Below, one piece after another: positions 1-11,705 of a stretch of 37,344 nt of DNA. A model generated the notes under the pieces. That model ran no database searches and was not told where the DNA came from. It saw only the letters and a program-made list of their open reading frames with translations. The position numbers were made by a program, and so were the translations under genes. The stretch lies in contig JAGXBK010000015.1 of the NCBI GenBank assembly GCA_018971195.1, positions 1 to 37,344 on the forward strand, written 5' to 3'. Position 1 is the stretch's first letter. Each line of letters starts with the position of its first letter. Origin of the DNA: Betaproteobacteria bacterium (GTDB taxonomy: Bacteria; Pseudomonadota; Gammaproteobacteria; Burkholderiales; Casimicrobiaceae).

Positions 1-144
1 GGGGGTTCCACGCGCCGCAGCGCCCCGCCGCCGGCGCGCGCGCTAGCGCTGCCGCAGGCGGCCGACGGCGGCGACGGCGATGCTGCGCTCGAGCGCCGGC
101 GGCGGGCCCCGGCAGGGAGCGGGCTCCGGGGCGCGGACGCCCGG
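1..144. other. Window edge, no gene recognised
   Basis: Very GC-rich sequence downstream of greA. I see no convincing open frame or recognisable protein on either strand. In related genomes a small membrane protein gene often follows greA, but nothing here supports it. Confidence 0.4.
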
Positions 145-621
145 TCAGGCGTAGCGGACGGCAACGACCTCGTAGCTCGTCACGCCGCCGGGCGCCTGCA
201 CGTCGGCGGTGTCGCCTTCGGTCTTGCCGATCAGCGCGCGGGCGATGGGTGAATTGACCGAGATCTTGGAGGCCTTGATGTCGGCCTCGTCGTCGCCGAC
301 GATCTGATAGGCCTTGCGGTGGCCGCTTGCAACGTCCTCGATCTCCACTGTCGCGCCGAACACGACGCGGCCGTCGGCGTCGATGGCCGCGGGATCGATC
401 ACCTGGGCGTTGGCGAGCTTGGACTCGATCTCGGAGATGCGGCCCTCGATGAATCCCTGGCGCTCCTTGGCCGCATCGTAGTCGGCATTCTCCGACAGGT
501 CGCCGTGCGAACGCGCATCGGCGATCGCCTGGATCACGGCCAGCCTGTCGACCGTCCGCAGCTTGTGCAGCTCGGCCCTGAGGCGCGCCGCACCTTCGAC
601 CGTCATCGGAACCTTGCTCAT
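145..621 (-). CDS. greA: Transcription elongation factor GreA
   Basis: GreA rescues backtracked RNA polymerase by stimulating cleavage of the 3' end of the nascent RNA through the secondary channel. The 158-residue product has the usual family length. The N-terminal coiled coil (about residues 1-75) carries the tip motif [14 protein letters not shown], which contains the acidic residues that reach the polymerase active site. The C-terminal FKBP-like domain fills residues 80-158 and includes [11 protein letters not shown]. The start is placed at MSKVPMT, because the longer frame upstream has no GreA-like sequence. The gene is last in a carA-carB-greA order, 130 nt after carB, and may have its own promoter there. 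Identification is secure from sequence. Confidence 0.97.
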   Translation of the reverse strand: MSKVPMTVEGAARLRAELHKLRTVDRLAVIQAIADARSHGDLSENADYDAAKERQGFIEGRISEIESKLANAQVIDPAAIDADGRVVFGATVEIEDVASGHRKAYQIVGDDEADIKASKISVNSPIARALIGKTEGDTADVQAPGGVTSYEVVAVRYA

Positions 622-645
622 TCGGATTCCCCAAAAAGCGAACGA

Positions 646-668
646 CCGGAAGCGGTAACCGCCTCCGG
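646..668 (-). terminator. Hairpin between carB and greA
   Basis: CCGGAAGCGGT and ACCGCCTCCGG form an 11-bp stem with one mismatch and a one-base gap. On the minus strand a short T run (CTTTTTGG) follows about 10 nt after the stem, just before greA. It could partly terminate carB transcripts or shape the greA leader. The T run is too far away for a textbook terminator, so the role is inferred. Confidence 0.35.
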
Positions 669-679
669 CCGGAATGTGC

Positions 680-685
680 ATTCTA
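680..685 (-). promoter_or_regulatory. Candidate -10 element for greA
   Basis: The minus strand reads TAGAAT here, 58 nt before the greA start. The hexamer 17 nt upstream (TGGTTG) is a poor -35. It would give greA a promoter separate from carAB. Seen only as a motif. Confidence 0.3.
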
Positions 686-751
686 CGCGATTCGCCGATC
701 CGCAACCAGCGCGGCGCACGCGCTGCAGTTTGCCGGGGCGGCGCCCGCGTC

Positions 752-3982
<3,231 letters not shown>

Positions 3983-3984
3983 GG

Positions 3985-5163
3985 CTACCTCTTCTCCATC
4001 ATCTTCGCGAAGCGATCGAACAGGTACGCGACGTCGTGCGGTCCGGGGCTCGCTTCCGGATGCCCCTGGAAGCTGAACGCCGGCCGGTCGGTGCGCGCGA
4101 TGCCCTGCAGGCTGCCGTCGAACAGCGACACGTGGGTCACGCGCAGGTTCGGGGGCAGCGATGCGGCATCGACGGCGAAGCCGTGGTTCTGGCTGGTGAT
4201 CACGACCCGCCCGGTGTCACGGTCGAGCACCGGGTGGTTCGCGCCGTGGTGCCCGAATTTCATTTTCACCGTGCGCGCGCCCGAGGCGAGCGCCAGCAAC
4301 TGGTGCCCGAGGCAGATGCCGAACACCGGGATCGCGGCATCGACGAGTTCGCCAATCGCAGCGATCGCGTAATCGCAGGGCTCGGGGTCGCCCGGGCCGT
4401 TCGACAGGAAGATGCCGTCCGGCGCGAGCGCCAGCGCATCGCGCGCCGAGGTCTGCGCCGGCACGACCGTCAGGCGGCAGCGGCGCTCCGCGAGCAGGCG
4501 CAGGATGTTGTGCTTGATACCGAAGTCGTAGGCGACGACGTGGAACCTGTGCTCGCCGGCGTTGCGGTAGCCGGTGCCGAGACTCCATGCGCCCGATGTC
4601 CAGGCGTGGGGCTCGCTGCACGAGACCACCTTCGCCAGGTCCAGCCCCGCCATCGACGGCGCCGCGCGCGCGCGGGCGATGGCATCGGCGACGTCGGCAT
4701 CGGTGATCTTCGTCGCCGCTGCGATGCAGGCGTTCTGCGCGCCGCCTTCACGCAGGATGCGCGTCAACCTGCGGGTGTCGACGTCGGCGATGCCGACGAC
4801 GCCCGCCCGGCGCAGGTACGTCGGCAGGTCCTCGCTGCTGCGCCAGTTCGACGCGAGCGATGGAACGTCGCGGACGACGAGACCGGCGGCAAACACGCGC
4901 CGCGACTCGGCGTCTTCCGGGTTCACGCCGACGTTGCCGATGTGCGGGTACGTCAGGGTGACGATCTGGCCCGCGTACGACGGGTCGGTCAGGATCTCCT
5001 GGTACCCGGTCATCGCGGTGTTGAATACGACCTCGCCGACCGCATGCCCGCTCGCACCGATCGCACGGCCCCGGAGCACCGTTCCATCCGCCAGCGCGAG
5101 GATTCCCTGCGTGCGAGCCGGGAACAGCGCGGGCATCGTGGCGGAGGCTTCCTCGGCGGTCAT
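3985..5163 (-). CDS. carA: Carbamoyl-phosphate synthase, small (glutaminase) subunit
   Basis: CarA hydrolyses glutamine and channels ammonia to CarB. The N-terminal domain has the typical [20 protein letters not shown]. The C-terminal class I glutamine amidotransferase domain has the nucleophile motif [15 protein letters not shown] and the His/Glu motif [13 protein letters not shown], so the catalytic triad is intact. Length (392 residues) is slightly long for the family. An alternative start at Met10 (position 5136, MPALFPAR) would match homologues as well or better, and a GAGGAAG stretch lies upstream of it. The gene is first in carA-carB-greA, with a candidate sigma-70 promoter about 130 nt upstream. 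Confidence 0.98.
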   Translation of the reverse strand: MTAEEASATMPALFPARTQGILALADGTVLRGRAIGASGHAVGEVVFNTAMTGYQEILTDPSYAGQIVTLTYPHIGNVGVNPEDAESRRVFAAGLVVRDVPSLASNWRSSEDLPTYLRRAGVVGIADVDTRRLTRILREGGAQNACIAAATKITDADVADAIARARAAPSMAGLDLAKVVSCSEPHAWTSGAWSLGTGYRNAGEHRFHVVAYDFGIKHNILRLLAERRCRLTVVPAQTSARDALALAPDGIFLSNGPGDPEPCDYAIAAIGELVDAAIPVFGICLGHQLLALASGARTVKMKFGHHGANHPVLDRDTGRVVITSQNHGFAVDAASLPPNLRVTHVSLFDGSLQGIARTDRPAFSFQGHPEASPGPHDVAYLFDRFAKMMEKR

Positions 5164-5252
5164 CGCGAGCTCGATCAGGAGGCAGACAGGGTCACCACGG
5201 GCGCATTGCGCGCATGCCGCGAGGCGCGCGTTGCGCGCTCTGGACGTGCAAA

Positions 5253-5274
5253 CGGGGAAGGTTTCCCTTCCCCG
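5253..5274 (-). terminator. Hairpin in the carA leader / downstream of the dehydrogenase gene
   Basis: CGGGGAAGG and CCTTCCCCG form a perfect 9-bp stem with a TTTC loop. On the minus strand it is followed by TTTGC. It lies 41 nt after the short-chain dehydrogenase stop and also inside the predicted carA leader. It may terminate the upstream gene or act as an attenuator for carAB. The sequence cannot separate these two. Confidence 0.45.
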
Positions 5275-5289
5275 CTCCGAAGCTTGTGG

Positions 5290-5318
5290 ATTCTACCGGA
5301 AAACGCCCGGTCGCTCAA
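5290..5318 (-). promoter_or_regulatory. Candidate sigma-70 promoter of carAB
   Basis: On the minus strand TTGAGC (5318-5313) and TAGAAT (5295-5290) are separated by exactly 17 nt. The -35 overlaps the stop codon of the upstream dehydrogenase gene. The predicted transcript would have a leader of roughly 120 nt before carA. Confidence 0.55.
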
Positions 5319-6079
5319 TACGATGCCGCGAATCCGCCGTCGATGTGAAGCAGGTGTCCGGTGACGTAATCCGCCGCCGCCGACGCCAGGAACACCGCCC
5401 CGCCCGCGATGTCGTCGGGCACCGCCCAGCGGCCCGCGGGGGTGCGCCGCTCGACCCATGCGACGAACTCAGGATCGGCCATCACGTCGGCGTTCATGTC
5501 GGTGTTCACGAACCCCGGGACGATGCCGTTCACCTGCACGTTGAACGGCGCGACCTCCACGGCGAGCGCGCGCGTCAGCATCCGCAGCGCACCCTTGCTC
5601 GCCGCATAGGCGACGATCCGCGGCCTGCCGAGATCGGCGGCGAGCGAGCACAGGTTGATGATCTTGCCGCGGCGCCGCGCCTTCATGCCGGGCAGGACCG
5701 CGCGCGTCACCAGGAACGGGCCCTCGACGTTCGCCGCCTGGACCTCCCGCCATGCCTCGAGTGTCATCGCGTCCAGCGCCGCGCGGTGATTGACGCCGGC
5801 ATTGTTGACGAGGATGTCGACGCTGCCGTGGCGCTGCTCGATCGCGCTGATGCCCGCGCCGACCGCGGCGGCATCGCCGACATCGAACGCCTGCACCGAG
5901 ACCGCGAGTCCTTCACGCGCGAGGTCCGCGGCGGCAGCGTCGAGCTTTCCGGCATTGCGGCCGTTCAGCACGACCTGCGCACCGGCTCGCCCGAGCGCCC
6001 GCGCGATCCCGAGCCCCAGCCCTGAGCCGCCCCCGGTGACCAGCGCGATGCGCTCGCCCAGATCAAACGGATTGTCCAC
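5315..6079 (-). CDS. SDR-family NAD(P)-dependent oxidoreductase
   Basis: A classical short-chain dehydrogenase/reductase of 254 residues. The cofactor loop is TGGGSGLGLGIA (from residue 15), followed by NNAG and the catalytic Tyr-x3-Lys in YAASKGAL. Near the C-terminus are PGFVNTDM and the usual IDGGF ending. I chose the GTG at 6079 because GGAGGGG lies just upstream and the protein then starts a few residues before the Rossmann fold, as usual; the longer frame is Arg/Ala-rich and unlike SDRs. It overlaps the end of the LysR gene by 17 nt on the same strand, so they are probably co-transcribed. Substrate is unknown; the fold suits a sugar or hydroxy-acid dehydrogenase or a 3-oxoacyl reductase. 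Confidence 0.9.
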   Translation of the reverse strand: MDNPFDLGERIALVTGGGSGLGLGIARALGRAGAQVVLNGRNAGKLDAAAADLAREGLAVSVQAFDVGDAAAVGAGISAIEQRHGSVDILVNNAGVNHRAALDAMTLEAWREVQAANVEGPFLVTRAVLPGMKARRRGKIINLCSLAADLGRPRIVAYAASKGALRMLTRALAVEVAPFNVQVNGIVPGFVNTDMNADVMADPEFVAWVERRTPAGRWAVPDDIAGGAVFLASAAADYVTGHLLHIDGGFAASY

Positions 6080-7079
6080 GATCCCCTCCGCCTCCTCGGG
6101 TCGTCCTGCCGGTCGTGCCCCGGCGCGAGCACGCCTCTTCAGTACGCTCGCGGACGATCTGCGCAAGCCGCAACGTGCCGGGGCCGGCATTGTCGCGATC
6201 AGCGTACACGAGGTAGAGCTCGATGAAGCGCTCGCCGCCGTCGCGCATCGGAAGCTCCTTCAGGGTGCCGGCGGCGAGCTCGCGCCGGATGCGATCCTCC
6301 GCATACCATCCAAAACCGAGCCCCATCGTCGCCGCCGTGATTGACGTCGAGATGTGGCTCACCGTCCAGCGCTGCGCAGCCTCGAGCGTCGGCTTGGTCG
6401 CGCGTCTGGCGTCCGACTCGCGCACGACCAGCTGGCGCTGGCCGCGCAGGTCGCGCTGCGTCAGCGGGCGAGCGAGCCGGTGCAGCGCGTGGTCCGGATG
6501 TGCGGCAGGGATCAGGCGCAGGCGGGCGAGCGCCTCGAACGCGTGACCCTGCGGGACCTGCCCGCTGATCGCGAGGTCCGCGCGCCGCTCGGTCAGCGCC
6601 TCGCTGCTGCCCATCAACACCGATTCGATCAGCTCGATCCGCGTGTGCGGACTCTCGGCGCCGAAGCGATCGAAAGCCTCGAGCAGGAGGTCATATGGAA
6701 AGACGATGTCCGCCGCGATCCGGATTTCCGGTTCCCAGCCCGCCGACACGATCTTCGCCGCTTGCTCGATACCGCGCGCCTCGTCGAGCAGGATCTTCGC
6801 GCGCCGGTGCAGCATGCCGCCGGTCGGCGTCAGGACCGCCCTGCGGCCGCGGATTTCGAATGCCTTGACCCCGAGCAGCGACTCGAGTTTCTGCACGGCA
6901 TAGGTAAGCGTCGATTGGCTCTTGTGGAGCGCCTGCGACGCCTTCGCATAGCTCCCGGCGTCCACGACGGCGACCAGCGCCTGCCACTGCTCCAGCGTGA
7001 CGCGCGGCTCGGGGGTTCCCGCCCGCTCGTCACCCGCGCGGGGCGGGGCACGCCCGGAAGAATCCGTTTTCGAGATCAT
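6063..7079 (-). CDS. LysR-family transcriptional regulator
   Basis: The N-terminal winged helix-turn-helix (about residues 28-87) contains SYAKASQALHKSQSTLTYAVQK and a following GRRAVLTPTG wing; a substrate-binding-like effector domain follows from about residue 115. It has 338 residues; the first 27, before the HTH, and a Gly/Arg-rich tail are longer than usual. The start at 7079 is the only ATG before the HTH but has no Shine-Dalgarno, and an inverted repeat begins 2 nt upstream. It is divergent from the azoreductase-like gene, the standard arrangement for a LysR regulator and its target, and overlaps the dehydrogenase gene downstream. Inducer unknown. Confidence 0.93.
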   Translation of the reverse strand: MISKTDSSGRAPPRAGDERAGTPEPRVTLEQWQALVAVVDAGSYAKASQALHKSQSTLTYAVQKLESLLGVKAFEIRGRRAVLTPTGGMLHRRAKILLDEARGIEQAAKIVSAGWEPEIRIAADIVFPYDLLLEAFDRFGAESPHTRIELIESVLMGSSEALTERRADLAISGQVPQGHAFEALARLRLIPAAHPDHALHRLARPLTQRDLRGQRQLVVRESDARRATKPTLEAAQRWTVSHISTSITAATMGLGFGWYAEDRIRRELAAGTLKELPMRDGGERFIELYLVYADRDNAGPGTLRLAQIVRERTEEACSRRGTTGRTTRGGGGDRGQSV

Positions 7080-7080
7080 T

Positions 7081-7106
7081 GATCCAAATTATGGATTGTT
7101 TGGATC
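7081..7106. promoter_or_regulatory. Inverted repeat, likely LysR-type operator
   Basis: GATCCAAA (7081-7088) and TTTGGATC (7099-7106) are perfect 8-bp arms around a 10-nt spacer. A further TGGAT at 7092-7096 gives three half-sites about one helical turn apart. It sits in the divergent lysR/azoreductase gap against the lysR start. The rest of the gap is AT-rich, with two ATTGAA copies (7125-7130, 7133-7138). An autoregulatory site is the natural reading. Confidence 0.55.
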
Positions 7107-7189
7107 GACATTTTGCGCTTTTTAATTGAACCATTGAATAGAACAATGAAGGTATCGGGCAATGACGCTCGATTCCGAGGATCGATGCC

Positions 7190-7807
7190 ATGACTTTGCT
7201 ACAACTGAAGACCAGCATTTTCGGCGACGCCGGACAATCGAGCCGACTCGCGGACGCGTTCGTGGCCAGACGCCGCGCCACCGAACCGCGGACCGAAATC
7301 ATCGTGCGCAACCTGGCGCGTGACCCGGTGCCGCACCTTACCGCCGAGCGCTTCGGGGCCTTTCTCGCCAAGTCCGAGGCGCGCACGGCGGAGCAGCGGG
7401 CCGTCGTCGCCGCGTCGGACGTCCTCATCGCGGAACTGAAGCGCGCGGACACGATCGTTCTGGGCCTCCCGATGTACAACTTCGGAATCCCATCGGTGCT
7501 CAAGGCATATTTCGACCACATCGCCCGTGCCGGCGTCACGTTCCGCTACACCGAGAACGGTCCCGTCGGGATGCTGACCGGCAAGAAGGCTTACGTGTTC
7601 GCGACCCGCGGCGGACTCTATGCAGGTACGCCCCGCGACCTGCAGACGGCGTACGTGCGCGACTTCCTGGGTTTCCTCGGGATCACCGACGTCGAGTTCG
7701 TCTATGCCGAAGGCCTTGCGATCAGCGACGCGGACCGGCAGGCGGCGCTGGCCAAGGCCGCGATCGAGATCGATCGGCTCGGTACGCGCGAACGCGTCGC
7801 CGCATAG
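7190..7807 (+). CDS. azoR: FMN-dependent NADH-azoreductase-like oxidoreductase
   Basis: A 205-residue flavodoxin-fold quinone/azo reductase. Members use FMN and NADH for two-electron reduction of quinones and azo compounds in the cytoplasm. Family marks include LLQLKTSIFGDAGQSSRLAD at the N-terminus, the flavin-binding motif LGLPMYNFGIPSVLKAYFDH near residue 90, and ATRGGLYAG in the second half. The N-terminal phosphate-loop region reads KTSIFGDAGQSS, as in AzoR rather than flavodoxins. It is divergent from a LysR gene, so induction by quinones or electrophiles is likely but inferred. The physiological substrate cannot be read from sequence. Confidence 0.9.
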   Translation: MTLLQLKTSIFGDAGQSSRLADAFVARRRATEPRTEIIVRNLARDPVPHLTAERFGAFLAKSEARTAEQRAVVAASDVLIAELKRADTIVLGLPMYNFGIPSVLKAYFDHIARAGVTFRYTENGPVGMLTGKKAYVFATRGGLYAGTPRDLQTAYVRDFLGFLGITDVEFVYAEGLAISDADRQAALAKAAIEIDRLGTRERVAA

Positions 7808-7818
7808 TCCCCGCCCCA

Positions 7819-7949
7819 GGAAATCCGGGACGCACCACGTTTAAAAACGGGGACGCACCACGTTTTCCGTCGCCGTAGTGCGCAAGCGCTTCAACGGAGG
7901 GAAAACGTGGTGCGTCCCCGTTTTTAAACGTGGTGCGTCCCGGATTTCC
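7819..7949. repeat. REPIN-type element with 50-bp perfect inverted arms
   Basis: Positions 7819-7868 are the exact reverse complement of 7900-7949, with a 31-nt loop (7869-7899) that itself contains GCGCAAGCGC. Each arm holds two tandem copies of GGACGCACCACGTTT, so four copies occur in all. This resembles the REP sequences mobilised by RAYT (REP-associated tyrosine) transposases, whose common motif is a similar GGGACAGACCACG. No transposase is present in the window. The element fills the gap between convergent azoR and dapB and may end both transcripts. Confidence 0.85.
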
Positions 7950-7960
7950 GCCGGAGGCGC

Positions 7961-8791
7961 TCAGCGAATGCCGAGCACGTCGGCCATGTCGAAAAGGCCG
8001 GTGACCCGCTCGGCGCGCTTGGCGGCGACGAACCGCGCAGCGCGCAGTGCGCCGGCGGCGAAATTGCCGCGCGAGCTTGCGCGATGCGTGAGCTCGACGC
8101 GCTCGCCAGGGCCGGCGAAGACCACCGTGTGCTCACCCACGACGTCACCTCCGCGCAGGGTGGCGAAGCCGATCGCCCCGGGCTTGCGCTCGCCGGTCGT
8201 GCCTTCACGCGCGTAGACAGCGTGCTCCGCCAGCGACAGGCCCGCACCCTTGGCCGCCGCCTCGCCGAGGCGCAGCGCCGTGCCCGATGGCGCATCGACC
8301 TTGTGCCGGTGATGCATCTCGACGATCTCGATGTCGAACTCGGATCCGAGGCGCGCGGCCGCGAGCTCGACCAGCTCGGTCAGGACAGTGACGCCGACGC
8401 TCATGTTCGGCGCGAAGACGATCGGTACCCGGCGCGAACGCTCGACGATCTCGTCCCTGGCGGCAGGATCGAACCCCGTGGTTCCCACGACCGCCGCGAC
8501 ACCGAGCCGCTCGCATGCGGCCAGGTGCGCGAGGGTGCCTGCGGGACGGGTGAAATCGATCAGGACATCCGAGGTGCGCAGCGCAGCGTCGATGTCGGCA
8601 GCGATCCGGATGCCGGTCGTCCGGCCACTGCGTGCGCCGGCATCGGATCCAAGTGCCGGGCTGCCCGCGACGTCGAGCGCGGCCGCGAGCTCGATTCCGG
8701 ACGCGGCGGCCACGGCGTCGATCAACGCCTGTCCCATCCGCCCACCGGCGCCGGCGATCGCAACCCGCACGCGCTTTACTTGCGCGGTCAT
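7961..8791 (-). CDS. dapB: 4-hydroxy-tetrahydrodipicolinate reductase
   Basis: DapB performs the NAD(P)H-dependent reduction step after DapA in lysine and diaminopimelate synthesis. The 276-residue protein has the nucleotide motif VAIAGAGGRMGQAL near the N-terminus, VVGTTGF in the middle, and the catalytic/substrate motif EMHHRHKVDAPSGTA, so the active site is intact. The start at 8791 is 7 nt after the bamE stop, an operon bamE-dapB known in Burkholderiales. Downstream lies the 50-bp-arm palindrome. Confidence 0.98.
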   Translation of the reverse strand: MTAQVKRVRVAIAGAGGRMGQALIDAVAAASGIELAAALDVAGSPALGSDAGARSGRTTGIRIAADIDAALRTSDVLIDFTRPAGTLAHLAACERLGVAAVVGTTGFDPAARDEIVERSRRVPIVFAPNMSVGVTVLTELVELAAARLGSEFDIEIVEMHHRHKVDAPSGTALRLGEAAAKGAGLSLAEHAVYAREGTTGERKPGAIGFATLRGGDVVGEHTVVFAGPGERVELTHRASSRGNFAAGALRAARFVAAKRAERVTGLFDMADVLGIR

Positions 8792-8798
8792 TGAATCG

Positions 8799-9299
8799 TC
8801 ACTTCTTGCGGAAGATGTCGAGCAGACGGTCCCACCATCCCGCGCCCGCCGAGCCCTTGGGGGGCAGCGCCTTGGCGGCGGCGGAGCGGTTGAGCTCGAC
8901 GACCGACGCCGGCATCTTGTCGCCTTCCCAGCGAGTCACCTTGCCGTCGGCGAACCAGACGGTGAAATTGCGGTGCTCGCGCAGGTCACCCTGCTTCGCG
9001 AACTCGTAGACGTAGTCCCAGCGGTCCCTGCGGAACGGCGACTCGATCAGCGGCGTTCCGAGGATGAGGCGCACCTGCTGCTGCGTCATCCCGACCTTGA
9101 GCTTGTCGACCATGTCCTGCGACAGGTAGTTGCCCTGGTTGATGTCGATCTTGTACACGCCCAACGAACGCCACGTCGGCAGGTACTGGTCCGCCGTCGC
9201 GCAGCCGCCGAGGCCGGCGACGGCGGCTGCAAACGCCACTGCGGCGGCGAGCGTGCGCGCGCCGGGGGATGTCGTTCGGGGCTGCACTATGGGAATCAT
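8799..9299 (-). CDS. bamE: Outer membrane assembly lipoprotein BamE (SmpA/OmlA)
   Basis: BamE is a small lipoprotein of the BAM complex, which folds outer membrane beta-barrels. A signal sequence ends in the lipobox LGGC (Cys33), consistent with lipidation. The conserved domain follows, with LPTWRSLGVYKIDINQGN, LKVGMTQQQVRLILGTP and WDYVYEF, all family features. The C-terminal extension ends WWDRLLDIFRKK. The chosen ATG lies only about 15 nt from a perfect -10 element, so a slightly later start (GTG at codon 5) is possible. It is divergent from fur and followed by dapB. Confidence 0.95.
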   Translation of the reverse strand: MIPIVQPRTTSPGARTLAAAVAFAAAVAGLGGCATADQYLPTWRSLGVYKIDINQGNYLSQDMVDKLKVGMTQQQVRLILGTPLIESPFRRDRWDYVYEFAKQGDLREHRNFTVWFADGKVTRWEGDKMPASVVELNRSAAAKALPPKGSAGAGWWDRLLDIFRKK

Positions 9300-9312
9300 C
9301 CGGGCAAATCGC

Positions 9313-9319
9313 TATTATA
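9313..9319. promoter_or_regulatory. Shared -10 region between bamE and fur
   Basis: TATTATA reads as TATTAT on the plus strand (towards fur) and as consensus TATAAT on the minus strand (towards bamE). No clear -35 is seen on either side. Overlapping divergent promoters are known for omlA-fur in Pseudomonas. I see no Fur box that I would trust. Confidence 0.5.
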
Positions 9320-9359
9320 GCCGTGACGATTCACGCCACGCCGCCCTCCGGGGCCCTCA

Positions 9360-9800
9360 ATGAGCACATCCCAGGACCTCAAGAGCGCAGGGTTGAAGGC
9401 GACGGTTCCGCGCCTCAAGATCATCAACCTGTTCGAGACATCGAAGGTCCGTCATCTGACTGCCGAGGATGTCTACAAGCTGCTGCTGGCCGAAGGGCTC
9501 GACATCGGACTCGCCACCGTCTATCGGGTGCTGACGCAGTTCGAGCAGGCGGGCCTGCTCGTCCGCCATCATTTCGAGTCCGGCAAGGCGGTCTTCGAGC
9601 TGAACGAGGGCAAGCATCACGACCATCTCGTCTGCATGCAATGCGGCCGCGTCGAAGAGTTCTACGACGCCGAGATCGAGAAGCGCCAGGCGCGGATCGC
9701 GAAGGATCGCGGATTCGCGATCAGCGAGCACGCGCTCTACCTCTACGCCGATTGCACGAAGCCGCGCTGCCCGCACCGCAAAGGCAGCGGGCCGAACTGA
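9360..9800 (+). CDS. fur: Ferric uptake regulator Fur
   Basis: Fur is an iron-responsive dimeric repressor. The 146-residue protein has the winged helix in residues 1-85 ([27 protein letters not shown]) and the metal-binding domain after it: [20 protein letters not shown] provides regulatory-site ligands, then CMQCG (CxxC). A second Cys pair, CTKPRC, sits near the C-terminus. The motif set is that of Fur rather than Zur or PerR, but metal specificity is inferred. It is divergent from bamE. Confidence 0.96.
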   Translation: MSTSQDLKSAGLKATVPRLKIINLFETSKVRHLTAEDVYKLLLAEGLDIGLATVYRVLTQFEQAGLLVRHHFESGKAVFELNEGKHHDHLVCMQCGRVEEFYDAEIEKRQARIAKDRGFAISEHALYLYADCTKPRCPHRKGSGPN

Positions 9801-9833
9801 TTAGCGGCCTTCGGTCCGGGTCCGTACCGCGAG

Positions 9834-9851
9834 CGGCCAAGGAGGGCCGCG
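9834..9851. terminator. Hairpin between convergent fur and murJ
   Basis: GCGGCC and GGCCGC pair around a 6-nt loop (AAGGAG). There is no T run on either side, so it is at best a weak bidirectional terminator. Confidence 0.25.
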
Positions 9852-9900
9852 CTTCGCAGCGGGCGCGTCGCCACGGCTCCCGCGCCGGGGCCCGTGTGCA

Positions 9901-11484
9901 TCACTGCCCGTCGTCCGGCTCCTGCGGGACGGTGGCCGGTAGCGGCGCCTCGCGGCGGCTGAAATGCGCGACCCGGAATCCCAGCGCGAACAGGACGCCG
10001 AAGTAGACGAGGCCCCCGGCGACGATCATGATCGCGAGGCGGCCGACCCTGCTCAGAATCCCGGCGTGCAGCCACGAGGCATCGGTGCCTGAAAGCCACG
10101 CGAGCAGCGCGGCGAGCGCGCCGACCGCGACCAGCACTTTGAGCGCGAACGCCGGCCAGCCGGGCTGGGGCCGGTAGTAGCCCTTGCGCCGCAGGAACCA
10201 CAGCAGCAACCCTGCATTGCAGCAGGCGCCGAGGCTCGTGGCCAGCGTGAGCCCCCCCTGCTGGAGTCCGAGCGGCCACGCGAGCGTGACCGCCATCGCC
10301 TGGGTCACCAGGACGGTGAAGAAAGCGATCTTCACCGGGGTCTTCATCACCTGCCGCGCGTAGAAGCCGGGCGCAAGGATCTTGACCAGGATCAGCGCCG
10401 GCAACCCGACGCTGTAGCCGAGCAGCGCAGCGCGCGTCTGCATCACGTCGTCGATCGTGAACCGGCCGTAGTGGTAGAGCGTCGATACCAGTGGAATCGC
10501 GAGCATCCCCAGCGCGATCGCGGCCGGCAGTGCAAGCAGGAACGCGAGACGCAGGCCCCAGTCGAGCAGCGCAGAATATTCGTGGTGGTCGTCGTCGCTG
10601 TAATGCTGCGCGAGCGACGGCAGCAGGACCGTGCCCAGCGCGACGCCCAGCAGCGCGCTCGGGAATTCCATCAGGCGATCGGCGTAGGTGATCCACGAGA
10701 TGCGGCCGTCGCCCAGCAGCGCCGCGAGCTGGGTGTTGAGCAATGCCGAGATCTGGGCCGCCGAGGTCCCGACCACCGCCGGCCCCATCGCGGCCAGCAC
10801 GCGGCGCACGCCTTCGTCGCGCCAATCGAATCCCGGTCTCGGAAGCATGCCAATGCGCATCAGCGGAACGACCTGCAGCGCAAGCTGCGCAACGCCGCCG
10901 ATGGCCACACCCCAGGCCAGCGCCTTGATCGGCTCCGCGAACCAGCGTGCGAGAAAAATCGTCGAAGCGATGATCGACAGGTTGAGAAGTACCGGCGTAA
11001 AGGCAGGAATCGCGAATCGCCGGTGGACGTTGAGGACGCCGCCGGCGAGCGACACCAGCGATATGAACAGGATGTAGGGAAAGACGATCCGGATCATCTG
11101 TGCGGTGAGCTCGACCTTGCCGGGCGTCTTCGCGAAACCTCCTGCAAGCACATAGACGAGCCAGGGCGCCGCGATCGATCCGGCGACCGAAACCAGGAGC
11201 AGGACGACCGCCAGCAGCGTGCCCACGTCGCCGACCAGCTTGCGCGTGGCGGCGACGCCCTTCTTGCGCTGATATTCGGCGAGGATCGGTACGAAGGCCT
11301 GGGAGAAGGCACCCTCGGCGAACAGGCGGCGCAGCAGGTTCGGCAGCCTGAAGGCGGCCTCGAACGCGTCCATCTGCAGACCGGCGCCGAACACGGTGGC
11401 CTTGAGCGTTTCGCGCAGGAGTCCGGCAATGCGCGACAGCAGCGTCATTGCGCTGACGGTCGACAGGGTTCGCAGCAGGTTCAA
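9901..11484 (-). CDS. murJ: Lipid II flippase MurJ (MviN)
   Basis: MurJ moves lipid II across the inner membrane during peptidoglycan synthesis. The 527-residue protein is hydrophobic throughout, with a pattern fitting the family's 14 membrane segments. Typical motifs are the N-terminal [15 protein letters not shown], the [20 protein letters not shown] segment and [20 protein letters not shown]. The frame begins with TTG at 11484; homologues start with MNLLR in the same place, so TTG is preferred over the ATG at 11448. No strong ribosome site is seen. It is divergent from rpsT, as in many betaproteobacteria. Confidence 0.97.
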   Translation of the reverse strand: MNLLRTLSTVSAMTLLSRIAGLLRETLKATVFGAGLQMDAFEAAFRLPNLLRRLFAEGAFSQAFVPILAEYQRKKGVAATRKLVGDVGTLLAVVLLLVSVAGSIAAPWLVYVLAGGFAKTPGKVELTAQMIRIVFPYILFISLVSLAGGVLNVHRRFAIPAFTPVLLNLSIIASTIFLARWFAEPIKALAWGVAIGGVAQLALQVVPLMRIGMLPRPGFDWRDEGVRRVLAAMGPAVVGTSAAQISALLNTQLAALLGDGRISWITYADRLMEFPSALLGVALGTVLLPSLAQHYSDDDHHEYSALLDWGLRLAFLLALPAAIALGMLAIPLVSTLYHYGRFTIDDVMQTRAALLGYSVGLPALILVKILAPGFYARQVMKTPVKIAFFTVLVTQAMAVTLAWPLGLQQGGLTLATSLGACCNAGLLLWFLRRKGYYRPQPGWPAFALKVLVAVGALAALLAWLSGTDASWLHAGILSRVGRLAIMIVAGGLVYFGVLFALGFRVAHFSRREAPLPATVPQEPDDGQ

Positions 11485-11573
11485 GGGAGATTGGGCGGCG
11501 GTTCGGGAGAATCGGGCGGCTGCAGGCCGGGCGCGGCGCCGCGCCCTCGGACGAGGCCACGCCAGGCAAGTAT

Positions 11574-11602
11574 TTGCTGGCAGAGCAAAAACCGCGTATT
11601 AT
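11574..11602 (+). promoter_or_regulatory. Promoter of rpsT
   Basis: TTGCTG (11574-11579), a 17-nt spacer, and TATTAT (11597-11602) form a good sigma-70 promoter, followed by a GC-rich discriminator (GCGCGG) of the kind found at stringently controlled ribosomal promoters. ACCGCG and CGCGGT form a perfect inverted repeat around the -10. The leader to rpsT is about 95 nt. Confidence 0.6.
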
Positions 11603-11705
11603 GCGCGGTCTTTGTCGGCCCCTCCACGCCCGCGTTTCGCGGGGTTTGCGGAACAGCCGGCTGCGCAGCGATCCGCTGCATCATTTCGACCAAGGATCAA
11701 GAGTC

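Noticed and set aside
7819-7949. The 50-bp-arm palindrome as a CRISPR array or insertion sequence
   Set aside because: Only four units in inverted pairs, no spacers of equal size and no transposase; the REPIN pattern fits better.
9301-9359. A Fur box in the fur/bamE gap
   Set aside because: No 19-bp GATAATGATAATCATTATC-like match is good enough to report.
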